64,000 nt of DNA. Origin: Rugalucina vietnamica. Its lineage: Eukaryota; Mollusca; Bivalvia; Lucinida; Lucinidae. Shown here piece after piece: positions 1 through 11,459 of this stretch. The position numbers were made by a program, and so were the translations under genes. Where the stretch lies: contig OZ024875.1 in assembly GCA_964017185.1 (NCBI GenBank), forward strand, positions 65,343,043-65,407,042, written 5' to 3'. Position 1 is the first letter of the stretch. Each line of letters opens with the position of its first letter. The notes below the pieces were generated by a model. The model had not been told where the DNA came from. It was given only the letters and a program-made list of their open reading frames with translations, and did no database searches.

Positions 1-394
1 CTAGATATTTGCAGCTTATGTACATGATCAGTCTTAAACGTCGCAGTAAACACACCGCTACACATAACAATTTTGTAGTTTCTATTATGACTGTATCTAC
101 ATGTTCAAAACTTTAATTAATTCCACTACGATGATTATTTCTTTAAGTGCTCTGTAACTTAATTTCTATACTCTGAATTACGACATACGTCAAAACGGCG
201 AGAAGTTGGATATGGGAAAGTTTGCATACAAATAGTTGTTATTTTTGTGCCGTCCATCAGTAAAGAACATTTTATATGAATGCAAAAATTTAAGGGTGGA
301 AATATGGGCCTCGACCATTGGGCCCTGAGAAATGAACGGGCTGCTTGTGCCTCCATGTATTAAAAAGCTTATAAGCTTCTGACTGACTATACGA

Positions 395-640
395 TTGTTA
401 GTTTAACCGATCAGGTCTGCGCCGGCCCAGGTAAAGTGGTTCAAGCCAAACCATTCATATAAGCTTTTTTGATTTACTTGGATTGTTATTTTTAAAGCAC
501 GTTTTTGGGTGTCATGACATCCTAATGTTGGGTAGAAGTCCCACAAAATGGAGGCTACGTCCCGGCATGACGATTGCTGTTTACTGGGACGATGAGCATC
601 ATTTGAAACAACCAAACGAAACAAAATACAAGATACAAGA
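395..640 (+). mobile_element. SINE-like dispersed repeat R4, copy A
   Basis: This segment recurs at about 4676-4866 (reverse), 22305-22530, 34455-34735 (reverse) and, in part, 43965-44040. The shared core reads around gatgtcatgacatccta, then ataaaatgg and acgtcccg(g/t)catgac, and ends in an AAAC-rich tail (here about 607-630). The tail and the 11-bp target duplication around copy B suggest a retroposed SINE-like element. Class is inferred; no clear Pol III boxes were seen in the core. Confidence 0.5.
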
Positions 641-826
641 TACAAGATACAAGACTTTATTTGACCAATTTTGGGCCCAGCAAGGGCATACAAAGATGTT
701 GTACAGAGAATAAGAGAGGAAATCCAAATCAGAGATGAGATAACACAAACTAAAAACAATCTAAAGAATAAGAGAGGAAATCCAAATCAGAGATGAGATA
801 ACACAAACTAAAAACAATCGGCTCAA
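626..826. repeat. Heptamer array and 58-bp tandem duplication
   Basis: About four copies of a 7-mer (atacaag) occupy 626-655. A 58-bp unit beginning taagagaggaaatcc starts at 711 and again at 769, nearly identical. The last part (about 815-840, ctcaagtatagtataag) also occurs in reverse at 2593-2620, at the 3' end of the LINE on the minus strand, so this is probably a short 5'-truncated tail of the same LINE family. Confidence 0.6.
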
Positions 827-959
827 GTATAGTATAAGCAAAAAGAAGTTCATGAGTTTGGTGTATGAATATATGAAAATAAGTATTAATACGCCGATCT
901 TGAGTATGAATATAATTGAATTACTCCATAGCAGCTTTCTTTGATGTCCATTAGTTGTG

Positions 960-2360
960 CCTGAACGTTACAGAGAAATGGCGCCAAAGTAAAGTCGTGG
1001 TAACGGCGCTCACGTTGAATGACGTTCTTGACTTGATTTTACGTAAACGATTTTGCTGAAATAATACAAATATCTTTATCTGATAGGTCGACGGATTGAC
1101 AGGTCGATGGATCGACGGGTTGACTGGTCGACAGGTCGACAGGTTGACAGGTCGACGGGTTGACAGGTCGACGGGTTGACAGGTCGACGGGTCGACAGGT
1201 CAACGGGTCGACAGGTCGACGGGTTGACAGGTCGACGGGTCGACAGGTCGACGGGTTGACAGGTATTAACCACTTGAGTGGCAAAACTATTACTCTTTAG
1301 CGCTGTTTTCTTTGTTGCACATCAGTTGAGACGTCATCGTTTCAGAAAAAACGGCGCCAAAGTAAACATTGGTGACGGTGCAACCGTTGATTGACAGGTA
1401 GATAGATCGACGGGTCGACATGTGGACAGGTTGACAGGTCGACGGGTCGACAGGTCAACGGGTTGACAGGTCGACGGGTCGACAGGTCGACGGGTTGACA
1501 GGTCGACGGGTCGACAGGTCGACGGGTTGACAGGTCGACGGGTCGACAGGTCGACGGGTTGACAGGTATTAACCACTTGAGTGGCAAAAACTATTACTCT
1601 TTAGCTGTTTTCTTTTTTGCACATCAGTTGTGACGTCATCGTTTAAAAAAAAAAACGGGTCGACGGGTTGACAGGTCGACGGGTCGACAGGTCGATGGGT
1701 TGACAGGTCGACGGGTCGACAGGTCGACGGGTTGACAGGTATTTACCACTTGAGTGGCAAAAACTATTACTCTTTAGCTGTTTTCTTTTTTGCACATCAG
1801 TTGTGACGTCATCGTTTCAGAGAAAAAAAACGGCGCCAAAGTAAAAATTGGTGACGGCGCAAACGTTGATTGACAGGTCATATAAAGGTACTAAGCCTTT
1901 GAGTGGCACGAACTATTACTCTTTAGGTGCTGTCTGTGATACACATTAGTTTTGACGTCAACGTGACAGAAAAACGGCGCCAAAGTAAAGTCATACTTGC
2001 GGCGCTGACGTTGAATGACGTTGAATGACGTTTTGAATGTTTTACGATATAAATTTTGCAGAAATAAGTTACATGTAGCTGTTTGACCGTAAATTGTTGC
2101 ATTTCTTTACATGTTCATTTGATCCGTTGACCCGTTGACCCGTCGACCTGTCGACCTGTCGACCTGTCAACCCTCAAAACTGATAGCGGCGCTGACGTTG
2201 AATGACGTTGAATGACGTTTTGAATGTTTTACGATATAAATTTTGCTGAAATAAGTTAAATGTAGCTGTTTGACGGTAAATTGTTGCATTTCTTTACATG
2301 TTCATTTGATCCGTTGACCCGTCGACCTGTCGACCTGTCAACCCTCAAAACTGATAGTAA
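960..2360. repeat. Higher-order repeat with 8-bp GGTCGAC minisatellite
   Basis: The basic unit is an 8-mer, RGGTYGAC, repeated in blocks at about 1085-1265, 1389-1568 and 1656-1742, and in reverse orientation at about 2131-2170 and 2312-2343. The blocks alternate with a longer unit containing ccacttgagtggcaaaa, a tgacgtcat motif and cggcgccaaagtaaa (copies near 975, 1350, 1845, 1975). A second long unit at about 1984-2175 is duplicated at about 2185-2360. Open frames here encode only repetitive RPVDLST-like peptides and are not genes. Confidence 0.9.
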
Positions 2361-2589
2361 CTTACTGCATGAGTATAGCGTCAAATGAGATTCAGGATTG
2401 CCAGTACTATGCTGAATGACGTCCAATTACATGCATATTATAAAGGGGTGTGGGAGAGAGAGGTCCATCTTATATAACATGGCGGTGATAGAAGGATTAT
2501 GTTTTGGATAATATTGCTTAGCATGACATGTCGTAATGCGGTTAACCTAATTACAACATTTTAGCAAAGCGCTGACGCGGGGATTATTT

Positions 2590-4100
2590 TTTTCTTATAC
2601 TATACTTGACCCAAACAATCTAATATAAAACAATGTATTAATCCAAGTGTTCATGCAGATACTGACCAAGTTTGTGAAGTATATCAGAGTTTTCATTAGT
2701 CAGAATCCAGAAAAACTTCTGGAAACTATCCAGCTCCATAAAATTTCTGTTGGAGTCATTAATGATTTGAAAAAAGCTGTTTCTGAACGCATTAAACTTT
2801 GAGCATTCCATTAAAAAGTGCTGCTCATCTTCAATTGCACCTGTAGAACATTTGGTACACAGCCTTTCTGACCTATCCAGCTTGATATACCTCCCAGTCT
2901 CAATTTTAAGTCTGTGAGCAGAAATTCTAAACCTTGTAATACTCCTACGGTAGCTGAAATTTCTTATCTCATTAATATACTTTTCACAACCAAAGTGAGT
3001 TTTAAGTTTACAGTATGTATCCAGCTTTCCAGAGCAATAATCTTGTCTAGTAGTGTACCACTCATTTAGAAATAGTTTATTAATTGTTTTCTTAAGGATA
3101 TTTTTAAACTTAAATTTTGACTGAGAGCTAGATTCAAGCTTGATATCTAATATACTACACAACTGCTTTATGCTACTGTACCAAGAGCATGCCTTTTTAT
3201 CTACATCCTTTGAACACTTTAGGGCATTGTATAACAAGGTGTCCGAAGGCATATTCTCAACCCTGTGCCAAAAAAGCAATACATTTTTCACAATATCTAA
3301 ATAAAAGGGATGTCTTCCCAGTTCTGCAAATACAGCAAAATTGGAGCTTTTTCTGTTTACCCTCAGTACAAGTTTACAAAATTTTGTATTCAGTTTATCT
3401 GCTTCAATATCTTTATATATTTTATCCATAGATACATTATTTCTCAGTCTAGGGCTACTGGGATTTAATGCTCCCCAAATTTCAGAGCCATACAGCAGAA
3501 TAGGCTTCACCGTGTGATCAAATACATGGATACTGGTTTTGACTGATGGCTGAAAAGACAAAATATCTTTAACCAATTTAAAGTAAGCCTTTAGAGCCTT
3601 GTTATACAAATTTTTTCTTGCCAAGGAAAAGGAGCCAGAGGCAGAAAACTGAAGTCCCAGATATTTGTAGTCATGTACATTTTCAAGTTTAGTGTTTTCA
3701 AAGAAAAATTCATCTTTAGAAGTTGTGCCACTTTTATTAAACACAATAACTTTTGATTTATTAATGTTTACTTGAAGGCACCAATCCGAACAAAATTTTT
3801 CCAACTTTTTCAGTTTTTCTTGAAGCCCTGTCTTGGAAGTTGACAGAATTACCACATCATCAGCATACATAAGACAATTGAGAGTTAAATCTCCTATATT
3901 TACTGGATCAATTGTTTCCTCAAGGTACTTGGGCAAGTCATTTATAAAAATTTTAAACAAGTTTGGACTGAGGTTGTCCCCTTGCCTTACCCCTAAATTT
4001 AAATCAATATAATTTGTCAGACCTGTCTTAACTTTAATACAAGATCTAAGAAATAGCTCGCTGTTTTGACGGTAACACTTACAGTATAAATACACTGCTA
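2590..4100 (-). mobile_element. 5'-truncated non-LTR (LINE) retrotransposon
   Basis: The insertion holds one reverse-transcriptase reading frame on the minus strand, followed by a short 3' end with an A-rich tail (aagaaaaaaat on the minus strand, about 2587-2597). The endonuclease and N-terminal half of the RT are missing, as in 5'-truncated products of target-primed reverse transcription. The clade (CR1-, L1- or RTE-like) is not resolved. Confidence 0.8.
2638..4095 (-). pseudogene. LINE reverse transcriptase, C-terminal part
   Basis: A 485-residue uninterrupted frame. Near its start it carries LGVRQGDNLSPNLFK (RT motif 4/B), about 40 residues later MYADDVVILS (the YADD catalytic motif) and then NINKSK (motif D). 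The end has a zinc-knuckle-like CTKC...H....C, spaced C-x2-C-x9-H-x4-C, typical of LINE ORF2 C-termini. The fingers and the first catalytic Asp (motif A) lie upstream of the truncation and are absent, so it cannot be an active enzyme. The intact frame suggests recent insertion. Confidence 0.85.
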
Positions 4101-4537
4101 CAACTAATAATTGAACTCAGACTCAATGCAGGCACCGAGTTGTAGACTCTTTGTTTACTTTACATGTGTCAGTCCAGGATAGTTTTTATGTTTTGACGAT
4201 ATCGGTGCGCATGAATTTTACTACATTTTCGTTTTCAGCGTTTTGCTTTGATATTGCTATCAAAATGTATGAATGTATATTACTGATTAATGAAAAAGTA
4301 ATAAAATTACTGGTGTGAAATATGAATGACGTTAACAATGCCAGCTGAAGGTGACTTTTTTTGTTGGTATTAGGTATAAATGACACATTTTCCCCCTGTC
4401 CTTTTGATTGATTTACGTGTATATTCAAATTTTATTTGTTTCACGAAATATAAAACTTGTAATTTTAACTATCTACATGCACCTGAAAATTTTCCATATG
4501 TGCTGGAACAACGAAATGAGGAAATAAAGGGAGTAGT
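4101..4537. other. No gene seen
   Basis: AT-rich sequence between the LINE fragment and the Penelope-like tail. No credible coding frame, RNA gene or clear repeat was recognised. Confidence 0.5.
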
Positions 4538-5350
4538 ATGCGACAGTCTGCATGCTTAGTTTCTAACCTAATCACGGTTGGTTATTATGCTCCCTTTTTT
4601 AAATCGCCCGCCGGGGGCTGGGACGTCAGACTCTATGATAGCCCTGACTAAAAGCTATTCACTTAAGTTGGTTGGTTTGTTCGTTCGAATTGATGCTTTA
4701 CGCCCCAGTCAACAGCAGTGGTCATGTCGGGACGTTGCCTCCATTTTATGGGATTTTTACCCAGCATTAGGATGTCATGATACTCTAAATGTGCTTTATA
4801 AATAAGCCAGTAAGGCTTGTAGTGTATGTGTGGATGATTTGACCAAAGCACTTTTCCTGGGCAGACAAGTTGGTTGGGAATGGAGCTTTTTGTCTGCTGT
4901 TTGGCCCACTGGGGTTCAACTGGTGTTTTATTTTTGATCCGGATTTTCAGAGATGTTGTTTGGCACCCAGGGATCTCCAGTCACCGGACAGCTTATTATA
5001 TCTGTGAATTCTCGTTTTTGATTCATCATGGTCATGATGGTATTTATCATAATTTATTTGTTTGATGATTCATTGATGAGTTAGAGGTTCACCACGAGGA
5101 CTGAACAACAAACTTTAACAATGCTACTGTAGAAGCTGAGGGTGAGATTGGGTACTCGTAAAACCACTTTAAGCCCCCAGTAATTTCATATTAATGATCG
5201 TTCCGAGGCGATACTTCTGTTGTGGTTCTAATTGTTTTATGTTTTGGTGATGAACATTCCTGACTGTATGTTTGGTTTTTTCCCACCTCGGTTTTTGGAG
5301 ATGGAATTTCTTTTTTATTGCGCCATTCCCTGATCATTGTCTACTTTTAT
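4538..5350 (+). mobile_element. Penelope-like element 3' tail, copy 1, with nested SINE
   Basis: Matches the last codons and 3' untranslated tail of the element at 56653-58772: gcgacagtctgcatgctta, then gggacgtcagactctatgat, then gttcaccacgaggac, ending with the cccacctcgg...ggagatgg block and a gcgccattccctgatcattg block. The coding remnant is short, so the copy is strongly 5'-truncated. It is interrupted by R4 copy B at 4676-4866. Confidence 0.75.
4676..4866 (-). mobile_element. R4 SINE-like copy B with 11-bp target duplication
   Basis: Reverse-orientation R4 copy inserted in the Penelope-like tail. The 11 bases aagttggttgg occur at 4665-4675 and again at 4867-4877, exactly flanking the insert, while the uninterrupted relative at 58157 has this stretch once. 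A target duplication of this size is typical of retroposition. Confidence 0.75.
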
Positions 5351-5667
5351 TTTTATCTATTAGAAATAGAAGCTGTTGTAAATGAGAAGGATCACTACAT
5401 TTTCGTTTTCAGCGTTTGGCTTTTGTTGCTTTCAAAAATGCTAAATTGGCTAGTTAGAGGTTCACCATGAGGACAACTAAAGAAAATGTCATGAACAACT
5501 ACAGAAGCTAAATGACAGGTTCTGATTCATGTATTGGTGTCGATTTTTGTGCTTTTTGTGGCTTTAATGTGCATAATGTGCATATTAGTGCTTTAAAAGT
5601 TTGAAAAGTTCAAGTAAATAACTTGCAACCTATAGGGAAATCACTACAGGCGCTACACGACTGGACC

Positions 5668-5670
5668 GTG

Positions 5671-5721
<51 letters not shown>
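5668..5721. repeat. (ATT)n microsatellite
   Basis: About 17 tandem ATT/TTA triplets. Confidence 0.95.
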
Positions 5722-5723
<2 letters not shown>

Positions 5724-6103
5724 TATTTGCATTTTCACCCGTTTGAAGACCCTAGCAAAACGTTCATATCATTAGTTTTTACTTACAATCCCATTTATCA
5801 ATCACCCACCTTATGCCGCTCACCTGGGGGTTTAAGGGTGGGACTTTGGTTCTTATTTCATCTGTCCTGATCCTTGCTTACTTTTCACTTTTGTATGTAC
5901 ATGCATATGTACAGAAAAATCCTGGTTACATTATAATCATTTTGTTGAAAATAAATGTAGGTAAGCGTTCTCATTATCCGTACGTACATGAATTCATACA
6001 TGTAGGAGTATTTGATAGGCAGCTGGGTGGGGTGGGTGACGAAAGGAATTGATAAGATGGTGCTCAGTATCTGTGGCATGTTTGGGGAAATCACCAGCTG
6101 CAT

Positions 6104-6376
6104 CATTACGAAAACTTAACTATGCAATATACTGAGATTTTTTTTCAGCTGTAAAAATTGAAAATGCCATTGGAAGAAAATTAAATTTTTAATATTTATG
6201 CTCAAAACATAGATTGTGGGTACTCGTTAGAACCGCCTCGGTGAGACGGTTCTAACGAGTACCCACAATCTATGTTTTGGAGCAAAACTAAGAAAAGTAG
6301 GTATACTGCAAACCCCAATTTTTCTATAAAAGTGGGGTATAAGGGGTATACCTTACATGGGCATGTTATCGTGATA
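6104..6376 (+). mobile_element. Hairpin MITE family M2, copy a
   Basis: The centre is a nearly perfect inverted repeat: catagattgtgggtactcg and its complement surround the palindromic core gaaccgcctcggtgagacggttc (about 6208-6284). Flanks are shared with other copies: attacgaaaactt and atgcaatatac on the left, and ctataaaagtggggtataag on the right. Related copies lie near 9737-10440, 18402-18660, 33118-37308, 44583, 53090-53275 (reverse), 55795-56065 and 62603-62835 (reverse). Confidence 0.8.
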
Positions 6377-6654
6377 ATTGTGCAGTTCATTGCTTACTTT
6401 TGCGCATTTTATTGCAGAAAATGCAATCTTTTATGTGTTGATAGACATGTAATTTTTCATTTCTGCATCGAATATGGAAAATGATAAGATCAAATATCAT
6501 AAAAATCTTGATTTTGTCAAAAATCGTAAACATAATCTGCGATCAAAGAGGAAAATAATGCCTGTTTGACAGCTGTTTATTCGAACTTTGATACTTTCAT
6601 AAAGATCTAAGATTTACAACATTCATGAACCGCCCAACTGAAAGGCGTGAAGGG

Positions 6655-6800
6655 TATCGCGGTAGCCTGGTGATAGAACAACGGTCTCCGTATTGAGAGG
6701 TCCTGGGTTCGTCCCCAATACGGGACATCTTGTGGTGTTCTTGAGCAAGACGCAATTCATTCCTGGTTAATACTGGTTAATACCCAGGAAGCGGTGGCTC
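6655..6800 (+). mobile_element. tRNA-derived SINE
   Basis: Begins with a tRNA-like region carrying an A-box-like tagcctggtgatagaac and a B-box-like gggttcgtcccc, spaced as in a tRNA. It continues into cttgagcaagacgc, a motif typical of the conserved central domain of many metazoan SINEs. It does not fold convincingly as a functional tRNA. Confidence 0.6.
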
Positions 6801-7318
6801 CGTCCCAATATGACATATATATTGTTGATGGGACGGGACGTTAATAATAAACATCATACATAGGTAGATAAAAACGTGTAGATGACCTGCTTCATCGATT
6901 TTTGATTTGTAGAAACAACCAAAATGTACAAAACCTTTCCATGTTTCTGGCACTGTAATATCGTCAATGTCTTTTTTGCTCAAATATATCGCAGTAAACT
7001 CAATATATCGTACGTTTAAATGATGTGTTTTCTCTCGATATTTTATGAAACTGATTGACTAAAAACAATGGTATACTCGTATAACTTTTTTTAAATTTAA
7101 GAAATGAACTAGATCTATTTTGCCATCTCTGTGAGACGTTTAGCGAGCTATACTGACTGATCATGTAGACTCGTGTTTTTAGGTGAAAATAGTAAGTTAT
7201 TCGAGAAACACTCCTAAGATAAACGTCCTATGATAAAGACAAAATCACCAAACATTTTATGGCAGATTCTGGTTTTTGAGTGACAGCATGGTCTGACAAA
7301 TCAGTTTTTCAGTATAAA
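6801..7318. other. No gene seen
   Basis: AT-rich spacer without a convincing frame or repeat. Confidence 0.5.
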
Positions 7319-7560
7319 TGAGCCGCGACGTGAGAAAAGGGTTTCAACCAGGGCCGACACAAATCGACCTGTAAAGTCACAGAAAAAGGATAGAAAATTC
7401 TGGTTGAAATTTCGGATTTAAGAAGAAGAGGGCTTTACTATCCGTGCACGAAAACAAAGGCGCTGATCAGCCTCGCAGTTACTGCGAAGTTACTGCGAAG
7501 CTGATCTGCGCCTTTATTTTCGTATAGGCAAAAAGTCCGGTTTTCTAATGACGCGACTCA
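7319..7560 (+). mobile_element. GATCAGC-hairpin MITE family M1, copy a
   Basis: About 240 bp with terminal inverted repeats, tgagccgcgacg(t/c)gagaaaa at the left and the complement ttttctaatgacgcgactca at the right. It has an internal perfect hairpin built on ggcgctgatcagcctcgcag and the matching ctgcgaagctgatctgcgcc. Internal text such as ggccgacacaaatcgacc and taagaagaagagg is shared among copies. Ten further copies occur in this window. Confidence 0.85.
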
Positions 7561-7731
7561 TATATATAACGAGATTATACATGCATGCATAAAAGTACAT
7601 GGGGTATAAAATAAATTATATCATAACCACATTTGCAAAAAAGGACAATAAAAGTGTATAACTGTCAATCGTATGTCCATATCTAATAAGTGATCATTAT
7701 CATGCGTGTGTCCTGTCATCATTACGTTGTT

Positions 7732-9726
7732 AGCTCACCTGAGCCGAAGGCTCACAGGTGAGCTTATAGGATAGGCAGGCATCCGTCGTCCGTCGTCGTC
7801 CGTCCGTCGTCCGTCCGTCCGTCCGTCCGTCCGTCCACAATTTCAAAGAAGAATATTTCTGAAGCAAGTAGGCCGATCTTGATCAAATTTAATGTGAACC
7901 ATAATTGGGTTGGGGGATTGATGGCATTAGGTTTTGGAGCAGACTGTATCAAAATTGTGGTTTCCATGGCAACAGATAGGTCCCATAGACTTACAATGGG
8001 AAAAACTAAAAAAATCTTCTTCTCTGAAACCACTAGGCCCACAGCTTTGATATTTGGTATGTAGCAATGGCTAATGGTCCTCTACATAAATTGTGCCATT
8101 CATGCCCCTGGGGTCAAATTTGGCCACGCCCCGGGGGTCGATAGTCTCCATAGACTTACTATGGGAAAAAAATTCAAAAATCTTCTTCTCTGAAACCACA
8201 GGGCCCACAGCTTTGATATTTTGTATGTGGCAATGGCTAATGGTCCTCTACATAAATTGTGCCAGCCATGCCCCTGGGGTCAAATTTGGCCACGCCCCGG
8301 GGGTCGATAGTCTCCATAGACTTACTATGGGAAAAAAAAAATCTTCTCTGAAACCACTAGGCCCACAGCTTTGATATTTGGTATGTAGCAATGGCTAATG
8401 ATCCTCTACATAAATTGTGCCATTCATGCCCCTGGGGTCAAATTTGGCCACGCCCCGGGGGTTGATAGTCTCCATAGACTTACTATGGGAAAAAAATTAA
8501 AAAATCTTCTCTGAAACCACAGGGCCCACAGCTTTGATATTTTGTAGGTGGCAATGGCTAATGGTCCTCTACATAAATTGTGCCTGCCATGCCCCTTGGG
8601 GTCAAATTTGGCCACGCCCCGGGGGTCGATAGTCTCCATAGACCTACAATAGGAAAAAAACTAAAAAAATCTTCTTCTCTGAAACCACTAGGCCCACAGC
8701 TTTGATATTTGGTATGTAGCAATGGCATATGGTCCTCTACATAAATTGTGCCATTCATGCCCCTGGGGTCAAATTTGGCCACGCCCCGGGGGTTGATAGT
8801 CTCCATAGACTTACTATGGGAAAAAAATTTAAAAAATCTTCTTCTCTGAAACCACAGGGCCCACAGCTTTGATATTTTGTATGTGGCAATGGCTAATGGT
8901 TCTCTACATAAAATGTGCCAATCATGTCCCCGGGGTCAAATTTGGCCACGCCCCGGGGGTCGATAGTCTCCATAGACCTACAATAGGAAAAACTAAAAAA
9001 ATCTTCTTCTCTGAAACCACTAGGCCCACAGCTTTGATATTTGGTATGTAGCAATGGCTAACGGTCCTCTACATAAATTGTGCCATTCATGCCCCTAGGG
9101 TCAAATTTGGCCACGCCCTTGGGTTGATAGTCTCCATAGACTTACTATGGGAAAAAAAAATCTTCTTCTCTGAAACCACTAGGCCCACAGCTTTGATATT
9201 TGGTATGTAGCAATGGCTAATGGTCCTCTACATAAATTGTGCCATTCATGCCCCTGGGGTCAAATTTGGCCAGGCCCCGGAGGTTGATAGTCTCAATAGA
9301 CTTGCTATGGGAAAAAAATTCAAAAATCTTCTTCTCTGAAACCACAGGGCACACAGCTTTGATATTTTGTATGTGGCAATGGCTAATGGTCCTCTACATA
9401 AATTGTGCCAGCCATGCCCCTGGGGTCAAATTTGGCCACGCCCCGGGGGTAGATAGTCTCCATAGACTTACAATGGGAAAAACTAACAAAAATCTTCTTC
9501 TCTGAAACCAAAAGGCCCAGAGCTTCTGTATTTTGTATGTAGCAATGTTTGGTAGTCCCCATTATAAATTGTGCCAGTCATGCCCCTGGGTCAAATTTGG
9601 CCATGCCCCGGGGGTCAATAGTGTCCATGCATAGACTTTCATTGGTCGATTCTCAATTAATTTAAATCTCATGAGCTTACAATGTGATAATCTCTCAGGT
9701 GAGCTACAGGACCAATGGTCCTCTAG
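7732..9726 (+). mobile_element. Tandem-core (pearl / Helitron-like) element P1
   Basis: The left end is an inverted-repeat hairpin (agctcacctgagcc ... ggctcacaggtgagct), followed by a (CCGT)n-like microsatellite at 7787-7836. The core is about ten tandem units of about 165 bp, marked by gtcgatagtctccatagac at 8137, 8303, 8461, 8625, 8792, 8959, 9123, 9283, 9449 and 9614. The right end has caggtgagct, the hairpin aggaccaatggtcct (9708-9722) and a terminal CTAG. Non-coding. Classification as pearl/HINE-like follows this architecture and is inference. Confidence 0.75.
7787..7836. repeat. (CCGT)n / CCGTCGT microsatellite
   Basis: Simple repeat at the left side of element P1. The same type of tract occurs at the equivalent place in P3 and P5, and in reverse complement in P7. 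Confidence 0.9.
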
Positions 9727-9736
9727 TTGTATTTGC

Positions 9737-10440
9737 ATTAAGAAAACTTACCCATGCAATATACAGAGATTTCTTCAGTTGTGAAAATTTTCAGAGGAAT
9801 ATTTTTTATATTCTTCTTAATTTTGCTCAAACATAGATTGCGCCTTGCCAAAGTTTTAGAGTATGTTTGTGTTACGTCCCAGACACGCTAAGCACGCGCT
9901 ATAGACGCGCAGCAAACGTTCAACGCGCGTCTCACACGCTTGAGGCACGCTACTGAAGCAATATCTCATAAAATCAGAACGCGCATGTAGCGTTCTCTGA
10001 CGTGGCTAAAACGTGCGCCAAACGCGTTCGAAGCGTATTCAACGCGCCTGTTACGCGTGTGGAACTTATTCGAAACGTATAAGTCACACGCCCGGGACAC
10101 GCCGAGCTTCTAGAAAATATTTAAGCATGTTTAAAAAAGTTTGATCCCAAACGCGCACGAAACGCGCGACGATTTTTAGCGACGCACACCGGACGTACAC
10201 CTTGGGCGTACCCAACGTAGATCTACTCGTAACGCGTTTTAAACGTGTCTCTGACGTATGTGGAATTTTCAATTTTTTTTTTCAACACGCCCGGTGCGCG
10301 TTTCACTTACTCGCTAAAGTGTGACTGCTATTTATGTTTTGGAGAAAAAAAAAAAGAAAAAAAGGTATAACCCTTAATACCCCAGTTTTGCTTTATAAAA
10401 GTGGAATTAAAGGGGGTGAAAGGAGAGGTACTTCATTTGC
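9737..10440 (+). mobile_element. M2 MITE copy b, split by an insertion
   Basis: The left half (acccatgcaatatacagag ... ctcaaacatagattg) ends at about 9840. The right half (tatgttttggagaaaa ... gctttataaaagtgg) resumes at about 10332. The 490 bp between them replace the usual central palindrome. Confidence 0.65.
9841..10325. repeat. GC-rich degenerate array of ACGCG motifs, period about 10.7 bp
   Basis: Motifs of the form ACGCG, ACGTN, ACACG or AGCGT start at 9874, 9883, 9894, 9905, 9916, 9923, 9934, 9945 and then at 9979, 9989, 10000, 10011, 10022, 10032, 10042, 10053, (10064 degenerate), 10075, 10086 and 10097. Further ones continue to about 10310. The steps are almost all 10 or 11 bases. 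CpG density is far above the surrounding AT-rich DNA. No coding frame was accepted here. Confidence 0.85.
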
Positions 10441-11455
10441 AGCTTGAGTGTCGCACATGAGTGTAAAGTTTTGGTCTCTTTTGTCTCATAGATAACACTT
10501 ACGTAATGAAGGGGTACATGCAACTCAAGCAAAACCAGTGCAGAATTATATCTAAGAAAAATTGAAACTGAGGAAACGGCATGCCCGTATTAAGAACAAA
10601 AAGGTTGGTGTATATACAGTGTATAGTTGAATGAAAGATACACATGCTATTCCTCATTTTGAAAGAGAGAATGGAAGTGGTGTATAGTGTGCTAATCAGA
10701 TTGGCAACAGAGTTATTCAGAGAATGGCAACAGAGTTATTCAGAGAAAAGAAGAAGAAGACCGATATCTGCCCATCGGACACACAACATGGATTCAGGCT
10801 TAATTGGGAAACTGTGTGTCTTGCAGTGCAAAATTTTGGACTGTCAGGGTCATGTTGACACTTTTACGTGCATACTAGATTTTGAAATAAAAGCGACAGA
10901 AAAGAGATACCACCACATTTCCTTTAAAGCAGAGATTGGTTTTGGAATAGGTTGGAACGTATAAGAAGTGATATATTTTCGTGTGCTTCTGACTGCAGCA
11001 AAAGGCAGTAGTTAATGCTATCTATATGTGTCTCTTTTGGTATTTTGGTCTTGGTCCCTTGTTGTTTTAAAAAACGCATTACAAAACACACAAAGATTGT
11101 TACGGAAACAGCCGTTCGTAAATAAAGACGGAAAAGCAAGTTGTTACAAGATATTTACTGTTTTATTTCCTTTGTAGTTTCTCATTACTGTCAATATGGA
11201 TGTGATAATGTAGATGACATGATTATGTTCTTCTCACCCTAGATCGAATAGACAGAATAACTGTCAATATAGATATGCAATTTTTATTATTTTGCCCAAC
11301 CTGTGTCCGGTCATTACTGAAATTTGCGACATGTGAGGTCAAGCCCCTAGTTATTAGCAAGTTTGATTTACGGATGCTATTTTACAAAGACGACATGGAC
11401 AATCAAAGTCATGGTCACGTGCTTGTAGCATAACTGAAGACAGGTTAACATGTTT
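10441..11455. other. No gene seen; one short duplication
   Basis: A 24-bp direct duplication (ggcaacagagttattcagag) lies at about 10699-10746. A 106-codon frame at 10644-10964 spans it but has no recognisable domain and a composition like the surrounding DNA, so it is not called. Confidence 0.5.
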
Positions 11456-11459
11456 TTGC

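Noticed and set aside
1039..1587. Open frames of about 80 codons on the minus strand with RPVDLSTRRPVN-type repeats
   Set aside because: They are open only because the 8-bp minisatellite lacks stops; the frames stay open in several phases and carry no domain.
10084..10272. Minus-strand frame in the ACGCG array
   Set aside because: Explained by the periodic repeat; basic low-information peptide.
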